Origin: an uncultured Lachnospiraceae bacterium
GTDB lineage: Bacteria; Bacillota; Clostridia; Lachnospirales; Lachnospiraceae
DNA length: 64,000 nt
Direction of reading: 5' to 3'
NCBI GenBank assembly: GCA_944384155.1
Contig: CALWSG010000004.1
Location: 24,905 to 88,904, forward strand
Below, in pieces: positions 17,821 to 27,091 of the stretch; within the stretch, counting starts at the first letter, position 1, and each line of letters opens with the position of its first letter. The notes under the pieces are model-generated. The model had not been told where the DNA came from. It saw nothing but the letters and a program-made list of their open reading frames with translations, and searched no databases. The position numbers were made by a program, and so were the translations under genes.

Positions 17821-20800
17821 TTAGCTTTTTTTCTTATTTTTCTTAATTTTTACGACTGCAAATCCTATGCCGATTAGTACGGCTACTGTGCAAACCGCTG
17901 CAACTGTATATAACAAAATATTGCTGCCTTCTTCTGCCTCTCCATTGCCGTCTGTTCCCACTGCTGCCTCAACGCCCTCAGGATTATAAATCTTTATATA
18001 TGCCAGATTTATCGCCAATGTAGCGTCAGGTGCCGTAATATTTAACGAAAGCTTTCCGTCTGTTACATTGGTGATTACGGAAATTTCCTGATTGATAGGA
18101 ACATTTTCCATAAGAGTTACGCCCTCTGCCGAAACAATAGGGTTCTTTGAGCAGCTCCACGGGTCGGTAAAATAAAGTGCTATCTCGTATTCACCGTTAG
18201 GAAGCTCAAAATCATAATTAAGAGTTCTTGCCATTCCTGTTTCATACTGATTTTTTGTGTACCTGTTTGTTGCTGTCTTTGGACTTGAATCCGTCACAGA
18301 CGCATCCGTCTCAAAAGGCCATGTATTATCAGTAAATACTGCATTTGTCATTGCAGCTGCATTGTCTGCTTTTCCGTTCTTCAAAGGCTCTGATATAGTA
18401 TCTACAATGCCCCATTCATATCCCGTGACAGGATCTTTTCCGTATGCCATATCCGTTACACCATTGTAAATTCCAAACAAATCTCCCTCTGACAAGGTTG
18501 TAACATCATAATCACCGCAGTTTACAAAATATGCCAGTGATTTGTCAACATTTTCTCTTTTCGAAAGATCATTTTCCTTTACCACATTTACTGTATATTC
18601 TTCTGTTGTTTCATGATCCTCCGCATATACAGTATATTGTAACGTAACATAATTATTTTCAGTTAAATCCACTGTTTTTGGAGCTGTTTCCGACGTAACG
18701 ATTCCGTCTATTCTTATATATCCGTATTCCGTTGCAAGACCTGCATTTAAATCAACGGAGTCTGCATCTTCAGGAACATTGACCGTATACGTATTTCCAT
18801 CCTTTTCTATCTTTCCCACTGATGATGTAAGCTCAAGCTTTGTATCTGTACTGTATGATTTAGTAGTATAAAGGAAATTGCATATTCTTGCAGAAGGATT
18901 TCCATCTCCGCTTTCAAACTTCACATCTGCAACACTGTATGTCTCTTCTGTATTTTCTTCTCCCTGTGCCACTGCCTTATCATAAACCCCATTATCAATA
19001 ACATCTGAAGGTACTGCTATTCTTACTGTATACTCATCATCTTCCCCATCATATGATAAGGTTTCTTCATATACAACCTTATCTCCAACTGAAATCTTTA
19101 TTGTCTTTCCGTTGTCTTCCTTTTTAAAGTCTGTCTGGAGAACATTGTCCTCTCCTTTTTCCACCTTCATTGTATATGTAAATGAGCCTCCTGCGTTGGC
19201 ATACCTGCTTGTTCCTCCAGAGGTTTCTCCTGTCGACCCGTTATCCTGCATCTGATGAAGTTCATCATTCTCATACTGTCCGTATCCCGGCTGCACAGTA
19301 TCTATTAATGCATTCTCAAAGCGTTTCTGTGCCTTATCCCTTACATACTTTGCTGTATTTACTGCGGAGCTGTTGCTTACATAGTTAAAATAAATGCCAT
19401 ATCTTTCAGTGTATTGGCTGTAGTGAGGAACAAAGATAAGATTTGCATCTGTATTTTCAAGAGTCCATTGAAGCTCTCCCTCTGTCTTTATAAGGCTGCT
19501 GTTGATATTTTCCATAAACTCCTGTACAGTTCCATTAATTACAGATACTGTCTCTGAGCCGTCACTGATATAGCTGTCCTCTATTATTTTTGACGCAGGA
19601 ATGGAAACGCTCACACCGGTTGTTGTCTGAGTCATATCTTTATTTCCAAGCTTTGCACTTAATACCACCGGACCATACTTAAATCCATATACACACTCTC
19701 CGTCAGGAAGGTTATACGCCTTGATTTCCATAGGGAGCGTCACTTCTATCTCATCATTATTCTTTAAGCCTTCAATAATTGCATAGCCTGATTCCACAGA
19801 AGCTGAAACCTCAGTTCCATTTACCTTCACTGATGCATCTGATGCCAGCCATCCCGGAAGCCTGAATGCCAGCTTTTGGCTTATGTCTTCAGAACCATCT
19901 ATTGTGTTTACGGTAAATTTAACTGTATCTCCTTCCGGAATATTTGCTGTCTGGGTAATCTTTACATTCTTGCTGCTATCAGTTAATACAGAGCTGAAAT
20001 ACTGACTTACAATTACCATATCATTATTGTAATAGTAAATTGCATTTCCAAGCTTTGTAAAGTTTTCCATACCGCTTCCTGTACAGCACCAAAAGCTTTC
20101 CGTTTCTGTTCCGTATACCTTAAAGTATCCTGATGCCATAGGCTGAAAATAAGTTGTCATACCTGTTTCAGGATTTTGTGATGAAAGTATTGTATTATAA
20201 AATGTATTCTCGTAATAATCTGAATACTTTGAATTTCCGGTTATCATGTATAGTGCTTTTGCAAGCTTTAACATATTGTATGCGTTACATGTTTCACAGT
20301 TACAGTTTGTTCGCTCTGCATCAAGAATATTATCAGCACCAAAATGCTCCCACTCACTGTTGTCACCTGTGATATATGTATGGTTTTCAAGCACCATATC
20401 AAAAAAGCTTTCGGCATACTCAAGGTATTTTGATGCATCAACAGTTTCACCGTTTACCGTTTTTCCATTTGTTGTTATATATCTGTTAAGTGCACCTAAA
20501 AATTTAGGAATTGTTGTGTTTGCGTGTCTGTTGTTAAGAGCATTTGCTCCCCCTGCATTTATAAGCTCAAATAATGAATCCTCATCAAATGCATGAGCCG
20601 CAACTGCATAATTATCTTTTCCCGTTACGCTGTATAGCTCATAGAGACAGTCATTCATTCCGCCATACTCTATTCCAAGCACTCTGCTTTTTGTTGCCTC
20701 ATTCCAGCCTGACACTCTGGCATATACCCAGTCTCCAAGTTTTTCGGCAACCTGAAGTGCCGTCTGATTTCCCGTGTATTTATATATGTCTACAAGACCT

Positions 20801-21405
20801 GCAAGAATCTTGTGCATAGTATACCATGGAACCCATGCCTGTGTAGAAATATTTGTAAGTCCCTGCTCCACATTGTCAAACTGCTTTTCCACATTATTTT
20901 TGTCAATAACCGTTGCTCCAAATATAAAGCCGGTGCCAAGCTTCGTCTGACATTCTGCCAATCCGTCTATAATGTAGTTTAGCTTTTGTTCAAGTTCCTG
21001 TTTTCTCACGTCACTATCCGGAAGTGACGCCACTGCCTGTGCAACCGCCGTTAAATAATGTCCCATTGTATGACCGCCGATTAAGGAATTTTCCCAGCCG
21101 CCATATCTTGCAGCTCCCTTTGTATCCACACCTGCAGTTTCCCTAAAGCCTGCAAGCAGCCTGTCACTGTCTAAGGATAGCAAATATTCAATATCCTTAT
21201 CCTCCGCATTTGTAAGATACTCATCTGTTACGTCCACATCTGACAAATCATATGATGACAGGTTTCCTATATATGTACTGTCATCGGTACTCTCAGAATT
21301 GTCATCTGCTGCACGGGTACTAAAACCGAACCAATTTACTGATTGAAAGACTAAAACTCCTGCCAAGGCTAATGCCGCACCCGACATTATTTTTTTTCTT
21401 TTCAT
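17821..21405 (-). CDS. Surface-anchored GH127 beta-L-arabinofuranosidase-like enzyme
   Basis: The 1194-residue protein begins with a signal peptide (MKRKKIMSGAALALAGVLVF) and ends with one membrane span and a Lys-rich stop (about 1160-1194), so it stays at the outer membrane face. The GH127 domain (about 60-700) shows SLDSDRLLAGFRETAG, GWENSLIGGHTMGHYL, NCNCETCNAYNMLKLAKALY and WCCTGSGMENFTKLG. The clustered cysteines are the zinc and nucleophile set of GH127 enzymes. A malectin-like module (about 955-1155, NCGDYDVTTL) follows Ig-like segments. Family members release beta-L-arabinofuranose. With GH35 and GH105 nearby, pectin or arabinogalactan side chains are the likely target. A terminator separates it from spoIIID. 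Confidence 0.85.
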   Translation of the reverse strand: MKRKKIMSGAALALAGVLVFQSVNWFGFSTRAADDNSESTDDSTYIGNLSSYDLSDVDVTDEYLTNAEDKDIEYLLSLDSDRLLAGFRETAGVDTKGAARYGGWENSLIGGHTMGHYLTAVAQAVASLPDSDVRKQELEQKLNYIIDGLAECQTKLGTGFIFGATVIDKNNVEKQFDNVEQGLTNISTQAWVPWYTMHKILAGLVDIYKYTGNQTALQVAEKLGDWVYARVSGWNEATKSRVLGIEYGGMNDCLYELYSVTGKDNYAVAAHAFDEDSLFELINAGGANALNNRHANTTIPKFLGALNRYITTNGKTVNGETVDASKYLEYAESFFDMVLENHTYITGDNSEWEHFGADNILDAERTNCNCETCNAYNMLKLAKALYMITGNSKYSDYYENTFYNTILSSQNPETGMTTYFQPMASGYFKVYGTETESFWCCTGSGMENFTKLGNAIYYYNNDMVIVSQYFSSVLTDSSKNVKITQTANIPEGDTVKFTVNTIDGSEDISQKLAFRLPGWLASDASVKVNGTEVSASVESGYAIIEGLKNNDEIEVTLPMEIKAYNLPDGECVYGFKYGPVVLSAKLGNKDMTQTTTGVSVSIPASKIIEDSYISDGSETVSVINGTVQEFMENINSSLIKTEGELQWTLENTDANLIFVPHYSQYTERYGIYFNYVSNSSAVNTAKYVRDKAQKRFENALIDTVQPGYGQYENDELHQMQDNGSTGETSGGTSRYANAGGSFTYTMKVEKGEDNVLQTDFKKEDNGKTIKISVGDKVVYEETLSYDGEDDEYTVRIAVPSDVIDNGVYDKAVAQGEENTEETYSVADVKFESGDGNPSARICNFLYTTKSYSTDTKLELTSSVGKIEKDGNTYTVNVPEDADSVDLNAGLATEYGYIRIDGIVTSETAPKTVDLTENNYVTLQYTVYAEDHETTEEYTVNVVKENDLSKRENVDKSLAYFVNCGDYDVTTLSEGDLFGIYNGVTDMAYGKDPVTGYEWGIVDTISEPLKNGKADNAAAMTNAVFTDNTWPFETDASVTDSSPKTATNRYTKNQYETGMARTLNYDFELPNGEYEIALYFTDPWSCSKNPIVSAEGVTLMENVPINQEISVITNVTDGKLSLNITAPDATLAINLAYIKIYNPEGVEAAVGTDGNGEAEEGSNILLYTVAAVCTVAVLIGIGFAVVKIKKNKKKS

Positions 21406-21446
21406 AATAATCCTTCTCCTTTATTTTTTGCATATTTATTAATTTA

Positions 21447-21458
21447 ATTACATGTAAT
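21447..21458. promoter_or_regulatory. Palindrome upstream of the GH127 gene
   Basis: ATTACATGTAAT, a perfect 12-bp palindrome about 45 bases before the GH127 start, lies where a repressor operator would be expected. No regulator gene is adjacent. The binding protein is unknown. Confidence 0.3.
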
Positions 21459-21546
21459 AGCAAAATCTTAATTTTATTTTAATATAATCAATGCAGAAAA
21501 ATAAAGATTAAAAGGTGCGAATATGTGTAAAAAAGTCAGATATATT

Positions 21547-23304
21547 TTATCCTATGTCAGGCTCGGATTTAAGCTCTATGGTATCCCTTACCTTTCCATC
21601 AGTTTCAAATATAATAATTTCATTTTTTCCTTGTCTCAAAAGAGGTGCCGGTATATACAGCCTTTTCTGAGGCCCAATCTCCCAAAAACGCCCTATATTA
21701 AATCCATTTACAAATATGCAGCCCTTTCCCCAGCCTTCGAAGTCAAGAAATGTATCTCCCGGCTCATCTGTCTCAAACGTAAATCTGTAGAATGCAGGAG
21801 TATTATCCTTATACTCCTTTGTAAAGTCTATTTTATCCGTATTATCAAGAGGCAGCGGGTACATATCCCAGCCGTGATGTATGTGTCCGTTTATCTGAAC
21901 ACAGCCATCTATACCCTTTCTCTGCTCCTCCATTCTGGGACCAAAATTTACACGTCCCATATTTTCCATGAGAATATCTATTACCGGGCTTTCTTCCTGT
22001 GATTTTTTAATATCCGCACTAACTTCATGCTCCGAGAGAAGCTCTCTGTCATACAGTATCTTCACCGGCTTCCCATCAATAAAAATATTTGCCCTGTCAT
22101 TTGCTCTCCAAAGCTTTATTTTCTCAAAGCTCTGTTCCCTCTCAAGCCTTGAACGATACAAGGTATAGCCATAGCTTTGTCCCAGCTTCTCCATTGAAAC
22201 TGTATACGGCATGGTTACAGCTGTACTTATATCATTAATAACGGAAAACAGGCTTACCTTATTCTCTGCCTTCAGCTTTCCGTATGCCTTTCTTATTATG
22301 TTATCAGTCAGCCTAACCTCAGGTATAGGTGCATACTTTCCTATTATCTCCTTATACCTTTTATATTTTTCCGTAATCCTGCCGTCCTCCGTCAATATAC
22401 CGTCATAATCATACGAGGTTACGTCAGGCGTAAGCTCATCATAATAATTGGAGCCGTTCATAAATCCAAAGTTTGTGCCGCCCTCAAACATATAAATGTT
22501 TACGTGTCCCATATTTAGCATATGGTCTAAATCTTTAACGCTTTGCTCAAGATTACCTGTCATATGTCCGCCGTTACCCCAATGGTCAAACCAGCCTACC
22601 CAAAATTCCGTACACATAAGAGGTCCTCCATCAGTGTATTTTTTTAACACCTGAAATCTCTCCTTTGTATTAGAGCCAAAATTCCCTGTTGGAAGCACCC
22701 CTTTAAGCCTGCCGCATGACAGTGATTCGTCCATTGGTCCGTCTGATGTTACCATAGGCACTACAACGCCTCTGTCAAGCATCAGTTTTTTCATTTCTTC
22801 CATGTATGAGGAATCGCTTCCGTAATATCCGTATTCATTCTCTACCTGCATTAAAATAACCGGACCTCCGTAATTTATCTGCAAAGGCGTTATTATTTTA
22901 AATAATTCATCATAATACTCTGCCACATGTTTCATAAAGGGCTTGTAATTTACTCTTACACGCATACCCTCATCTGCCAAAAGCCATGCAGGCAGTCCTC
23001 CAAACTCCCACTCTGCACATATATAGGGAGATGGACGCAATATCACATAAAGTCCCAGCTCTGCCGCAGTGTCAACGAATCTTTTTACATCTGCCATTCC
23101 CGAAAAATTAAATTCTCCCTTTTCCGGCTCGTGAACATTCCACGGAATATACGTTTCCACTGTATTGCAGCCCATAGCCTTAAGCTTTTCAAGCCTGTCT
23201 CTCCAATATTCAGGTACTGTTCGAAAGTAATGTATTGCCCCTGAAATAATTTTAAATTCCTCTCCGTTTAGATAAAAATTATCCCTAATCTCAAATTTCC
23301 CCAT
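21547..23304 (-). CDS. GH35 beta-galactosidase
   Basis: The 585-residue enzyme has the GH35 fold: FYLNGEEFKIISGAIHYFR, VETYIPWNVHEPEKGEFNF, and GLYVILRPSPYICAEWEFGGLPAWLL. The likely acid/base Glu is in MQVENEYGYYG and the nucleophile Glu in CTEFWVGWFDHWG. Beta-sandwich domains follow and end with GWGKGCIFVNGFNIGRFWEIGPQ. There is no signal peptide, so it probably acts on galactosides in the cytoplasm. The ATG at 23304 has AGGAGGAAGG before it. A frame extending upstream to 23403 lacks a ribosome site. It lies upstream of and codirectional with the GH127 gene, with 141 bases between. Confidence 0.92.
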   Translation of the reverse strand: MGKFEIRDNFYLNGEEFKIISGAIHYFRTVPEYWRDRLEKLKAMGCNTVETYIPWNVHEPEKGEFNFSGMADVKRFVDTAAELGLYVILRPSPYICAEWEFGGLPAWLLADEGMRVRVNYKPFMKHVAEYYDELFKIITPLQINYGGPVILMQVENEYGYYGSDSSYMEEMKKLMLDRGVVVPMVTSDGPMDESLSCGRLKGVLPTGNFGSNTKERFQVLKKYTDGGPLMCTEFWVGWFDHWGNGGHMTGNLEQSVKDLDHMLNMGHVNIYMFEGGTNFGFMNGSNYYDELTPDVTSYDYDGILTEDGRITEKYKRYKEIIGKYAPIPEVRLTDNIIRKAYGKLKAENKVSLFSVINDISTAVTMPYTVSMEKLGQSYGYTLYRSRLEREQSFEKIKLWRANDRANIFIDGKPVKILYDRELLSEHEVSADIKKSQEESPVIDILMENMGRVNFGPRMEEQRKGIDGCVQINGHIHHGWDMYPLPLDNTDKIDFTKEYKDNTPAFYRFTFETDEPGDTFLDFEGWGKGCIFVNGFNIGRFWEIGPQKRLYIPAPLLRQGKNEIIIFETDGKVRDTIELKSEPDIG

Positions 23305-23415
23305 TCTGCCTTCCTCCTGATTATAATATTTATATTCTGCACTTCGCCGTCTATTTTCTTTTAATGTTGTAGTAATTTTATACATAATATATACTTTTGT
23401 CAATCTGTAGCAGCT

Positions 23416-23454
23416 ACATGATTTTGTACTTTAACTACTTTTTCAAAATCATGT
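23416..23454 (+). terminator. Hairpin with T-rich tail in the divergent region before the amino-acid importer
   Basis: An 11-bp perfect stem ACATGATTTTG/CAAAATCATGT with a 17-base loop is followed on the plus strand by a long T-rich run. It could stop transcripts that enter from the left, or act as an attenuator in the importer leader. No matching antiterminator is obvious. Confidence 0.45.
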
Positions 23455-23538
23455 TTTATTTTTTATTTTTATATAGTAAAATAACCTCATGTATTAATAT
23501 TTTGATACTTAATCCATCACATAAGAAAGGGAATGATT

Positions 23539-25068
23539 ATGAATTACATTAATTCAAAGAGTAAAAGGATAACCGCTCTTTTCCTTTTGTTTCTTACGGC
23601 AGGCTGTATGCTTCTGACCATATCTGCCTGTAACACAAGGGATTCAGCGGGAAAATCTCCTATTGAAAGTGTTAATGATTTGGCAGATGCCAAGGTTGGC
23701 GTGCAGCTTGGTACAGTTGGAGATACATATGTGTCAGACCAATACCCTAATGCAGATATAGAGCAGTTTAACAAGGGTGCAGATGCAATTCAGGCGTTAA
23801 AGCAGGGTAAGGTTGACTGTGTTGTTATTGACAAATTTCCTGCTCAGGCCTTTGTTTCCGCAAACAAAGATTTATCTATCTTAGACCAGGAATTTACAAA
23901 CGAAGAGTATGCCATATGCGTGGCAAAGGAAAACACAGATTTGCTAAATGATATTAACGCTGCATTAAACCAGCTTAACTCAAACGGCACAATAGAGAAA
24001 ATAATTGACAATTATATAGGTGATGATACAAAGGGTTCTTATCAGTATAAAACTCCGGATGGTACGGACAAGTCAAAGGGAACTCTTGTAATGGCGACAA
24101 ACGCTGCATTCGAGCCATACGAATATATGGACGGCGGTAAAATTACAGGTATTGATGCAGATATTGCTCTTGCCATAAGTGATATTCTCGGCATGGAGCT
24201 TGAAATAGAGGATATGGAGTTTGACTCCATTATATCTGCCGTTCAGTCGGGAAAAGCCGACTTTGGCATGGCGGGACTTACGGTAACTGAGGACAGACTG
24301 TTAAGCATTAACTTTTCTGACAGCTACACCACCTCCACACAGGTTATTGTTGTAAGAAACGGAAATACTGATGATTCATCATTTATTTCTATTGAAAAGA
24401 TTAAAAACAACTTTATAAAGGATAACCGCTGGCAGTACATTGCAAAGGGTCTTGGAACCACCCTTGTTATAAGCTTTTTTTCTGTTATTATAGGTGTTGT
24501 TCTGGGCGTTATTTTTGCCATTATACGTGCCACCTGTGATAAGACAGGAAAACTTAAGCTTCTAAATCTCCTGATAAGAATATTTGTCACCATTATACGC
24601 GGTACTCCTGTAATGATACAGCTTTTAATAATTTACTACGTTATATTCGCATCAAGCAATATAGATAAAGTACCTGTTGCAATTATTGCTTTCGGACTTA
24701 ACTCGTCGGCATATATGACAGAAATTGTACGCTCAGGAATTATGTCAATAGATAACGGACAGTTTGAGGCCGGCAGAAGTCTTGGTTTCAGTTATATACA
24801 GACAATGCGTTACTTTATTCTGCCTCAGGCATTTAAAAATGTGCTTCCTGCCGTAGGAAATGAGCTTATTGTTCTCATTAAAGAAACATCTATTTCAGGA
24901 TACATAGGAATTATGGATATGACAAGAGCAGGTGACTATATCAGAAGCCGCACATATGATGCATTTCTTCCTCTTATAGCAGTAGCACTTATCTATCTTG
25001 CTATTGTTATGATACTGTCCACACTGGTAGGCAAGCTTGAAAGGAGACTGAACAAAGATGGAAAATGA
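23539..25068 (+). CDS. Amino-acid ABC importer: lipoprotein binding domain (circularly permuted) fused to permease
   Basis: The 509-residue protein has a lipoprotein signal (lipobox TISAC, Cys31). Residues about 41-163 match lobe 2 and the C-terminal return of a GlnH-type binding protein: [49 protein letters not shown]. Residues about 181-276 match the N-terminal lobe 1: [48 protein letters not shown]. The order is the reverse of normal. Ligand residues Asp98 and Arg253 are present. Residues 300-505 are a HisM/GlnP-type permease with the EAA loop [21 protein letters not shown]. Its ATPase gene overlaps by 11 bases. The ATG at 23539 is best spaced from AGAAAGGGA; another ATG lies at 23533. Confidence 0.9.
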   Translation: MNYINSKSKRITALFLLFLTAGCMLLTISACNTRDSAGKSPIESVNDLADAKVGVQLGTVGDTYVSDQYPNADIEQFNKGADAIQALKQGKVDCVVIDKFPAQAFVSANKDLSILDQEFTNEEYAICVAKENTDLLNDINAALNQLNSNGTIEKIIDNYIGDDTKGSYQYKTPDGTDKSKGTLVMATNAAFEPYEYMDGGKITGIDADIALAISDILGMELEIEDMEFDSIISAVQSGKADFGMAGLTVTEDRLLSINFSDSYTTSTQVIVVRNGNTDDSSFISIEKIKNNFIKDNRWQYIAKGLGTTLVISFFSVIIGVVLGVIFAIIRATCDKTGKLKLLNLLIRIFVTIIRGTPVMIQLLIIYYVIFASSNIDKVPVAIIAFGLNSSAYMTEIVRSGIMSIDNGQFEAGRSLGFSYIQTMRYFILPQAFKNVLPAVGNELIVLIKETSISGYIGIMDMTRAGDYIRSRTYDAFLPLIAVALIYLAIVMILSTLVGKLERRLNKDGK

Positions 25069-25795
25069 TATTATGATAAGCATAAGGAATCTTCATAAGT
25101 CCTTCAAAGACACTGATGTATTAAAGGGCATTGATATTGATATAAAAAGAGGCGAGGTTATCGCAATAATAGGTCCCTCCGGCTGCGGCAAGTCAACCTT
25201 TTTAAGATGCATAAACCATCTCGAGGAGCCTACAGGAGGGGAAATTCTTATAGACGGCATAAACATCAATGACAAAAAAACAGATATTAACAAACAGCGT
25301 CAGAAAATGATGATGGTTTTTCAAAATTTTAATTTATTTCCTCATATGAGTATACTGGAAAACCTTACCATAGCACCTATAAAGCTTAAAAACAAAACTA
25401 AGACTGAGGCCGAAGAAAAGGCAAGGGAGCTTCTTGCCAGGGTAGGGCTTACCGAAAAGATAAATGCATATCCGGGCCAGCTTTCAGGCGGTCAGAAGCA
25501 GCGCGTTGCCATATGCCGTGCTCTTGCCATGGAGCCTGAGGCAATACTTTTTGACGAGCCTACATCGGCACTTGATCCCGAAATGGTGGGGGAGGTTTTA
25601 GATGTTATGAAGAATCTTGCAGGAAGCGGCATTACAATGATATGCGTAACACATGAAATGGGCTTTGCAAGAGAAGTCGCCAGCCGTGTAATATTTATTG
25701 ATGAGGGAAGAATTGCCGAGTGCGGCACTCCTGCCGAGATATTTGGAAATCCAAAAAACAGGCGTCTTAAAGACTTTTTATCTAAGGTACTTTAA
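25058..25795 (+). CDS. glnQ: Polar amino-acid ABC transporter ATPase, GlnQ type
   Basis: The 245-residue ATPase has Walker [20 protein letters not shown]-loop [12 protein letters not shown], signature [15 protein letters not shown], Walker [14 protein letters not shown] and switch His in CVTHEMGFA. The N-L-F-P-H and RCINHLE variants are typical of the glutamine/histidine-type family. It pairs with the fused binding-protein/permease gene, whose end it overlaps by 11 bases. The complex would need two copies of each protein. A strong terminator follows 13 bases after the stop. Confidence 0.95.
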   Translation: MENDIMISIRNLHKSFKDTDVLKGIDIDIKRGEVIAIIGPSGCGKSTFLRCINHLEEPTGGEILIDGININDKKTDINKQRQKMMMVFQNFNLFPHMSILENLTIAPIKLKNKTKTEAEEKARELLARVGLTEKINAYPGQLSGGQKQRVAICRALAMEPEAILFDEPTSALDPEMVGEVLDVMKNLAGSGITMICVTHEMGFAREVASRVIFIDEGRIAECGTPAEIFGNPKNRRLKDFLSKVL

Positions 25796-25807
25796 TATCC
25801 AAAAAAC

Positions 25808-25850
25808 AAAATCCGCTTTTCAAAGATAATCTCCCTGAAAAGCGGATTTT
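25808..25850 (+). terminator. Terminator after the amino-acid importer
   Basis: A 15-bp perfect stem AAAATCCGCTTTTCA/TGAAAAGCGGATTTT with a 13-base loop is followed by a T-run. A-tracts on the other side let it also serve the convergent lipoprotein gene. Confidence 0.9.
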
Positions 25851-25863
25851 TGTTTTATTTATA

Positions 25864-27012
25864 TTAAGCTGCTGTTGTTTCTGTTTCTTCCTCTGTTCCC
25901 GTTGTGGTTTCACTTTCCTCTGCACCTGTGGTTGTTTCCTCACCTGTTGTCTCAAGCTCACTGTCCGGTACTACCTCTATATTCTCACATATAAGCTTCT
26001 GAACCTTTTCTCCAAGCATGGTATACTTATAATCATCAGTATCCATAACACCGTCATAGTAAGAAACAAGCTCTGACTCTGATTCCAGTCCCATCGACTT
26101 TGCATACTCAACCATCTTTGCTGAATATTCTTCGTCACTCACAGTAAGACCTTCCTCCTCTGCCACCTTATATACAAACATCTTCTGCTTAAGATAATCC
26201 TTTGCCTGAGTTTCCATTTCCTCATTAAAGCTGTCCTCTGACTGACCCATAGCCTGAAGATATGCGTCAAGTGCTATTCCGTAATAAGAAAGCTGATTTT
26301 CCATTTCCTGCTTATATAATTCTGTCATCTCTGCAAGCTCATCGCTGTCATAGCTTTCAACCATCTGATTTTCCATTACTTCATCTATAATATCATTGTA
26401 CACTGTATTTAAGAACAGGTTCTCCTTGTAATATGCCTTAAACTCATCTACAGTACTAAGATTTAAATATCCGTATGTTTCTGTCACCCACTCATCTGTA
26501 AGCTCCGGAGTTATTGTCACAACTATAGCCTGAATATCCACAACATAATGGACTGCTGCTCCTCTGTATGTTTCATTCGTAAAATCGTCTTGTATTGTAA
26601 TATCAAACTCAACACTTTCCCCAACATTTTTTCCTATAAGCTGGTCTACAAAACCGTCAATGGCAAAACTGTCCTCTGATAATGTAATATTAGTTCCTGA
26701 GGAGCTGCTTGACAGCTCTGATACAGTTTCTCCATCCATAGTTGCCGTATAAACCGCCAAAATCTTATCGTCTTCCTTGGTTGTCCCTTCTTCTACATTC
26801 TCCGTTGTCTGGTTGCTCTCCAAAATATAATCAATATAATCCTGAAGCTCCTCATCTGTTACTGTTGCAACGGATTCAGCTACCTTTATTCCCTTATACT
26901 GTCCTAATACAATGCTTCCCTGAGATTTTTCATTCTCAGAATCACTGCCGCAGGCTGCCAGTGATGTAACCATACACATTCCCACAGCTAATGCCAATAA
27001 TCTTTTTTTCAT
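25864..27012 (-). CDS. Lipoprotein resembling trigger factor (PPIase plus chaperone domain)
   Basis: The 382-residue protein starts MKKRLLALAVGMCMVTSLAACG, a lipoprotein signal with lipobox LAAC, so it is anchored outside the membrane. Residues about 75-165 resemble the FKBP-type domain of trigger factor (GFVDQLIGKNVGESVEFDITI). Residues about 175-355 resemble its helical C-terminal chaperone domain (LTDEWV, then long helices with EMENQLSYYG and KQKMFVYKVAEEEGL). The ribosome-binding N-domain is absent. A Thr/Glu-rich tail ends the protein. It probably folds exported proteins at the cell surface. It lies between importer and HD-GYP genes, with no shared function evident. AGAGAGG precedes the ATG. 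Confidence 0.75.
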   Translation of the reverse strand: MKKRLLALAVGMCMVTSLAACGSDSENEKSQGSIVLGQYKGIKVAESVATVTDEELQDYIDYILESNQTTENVEEGTTKEDDKILAVYTATMDGETVSELSSSSSGTNITLSEDSFAIDGFVDQLIGKNVGESVEFDITIQDDFTNETYRGAAVHYVVDIQAIVVTITPELTDEWVTETYGYLNLSTVDEFKAYYKENLFLNTVYNDIIDEVMENQMVESYDSDELAEMTELYKQEMENQLSYYGIALDAYLQAMGQSEDSFNEEMETQAKDYLKQKMFVYKVAEEEGLTVSDEEYSAKMVEYAKSMGLESESELVSYYDGVMDTDDYKYTMLGEKVQKLICENIEVVPDSELETTGEETTTGAEESETTTGTEEETETTAA

Positions 27013-27091
27013 TATAATTTTCCTCTCTATCTTTATAAATATTAAACGTTTGCCAAACGTTATAACCAACATAAATATAAGCTATTTTCAG

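Noticed and set aside
21523..22002. Plus-strand open frame of about 160 codons opposite the end of the GH35 gene
   Set aside because: It lies almost wholly antisense to a gene with clear GH35 motifs, has no ribosome site and codes for a low-complexity Tyr/Ile-rich product.
23416..23454. Amino-acid-sensing riboswitch or T-box before the importer
   Set aside because: There is a hairpin with a T-rich tail, but no T-box core, specifier loop or glycine/lysine riboswitch motif.
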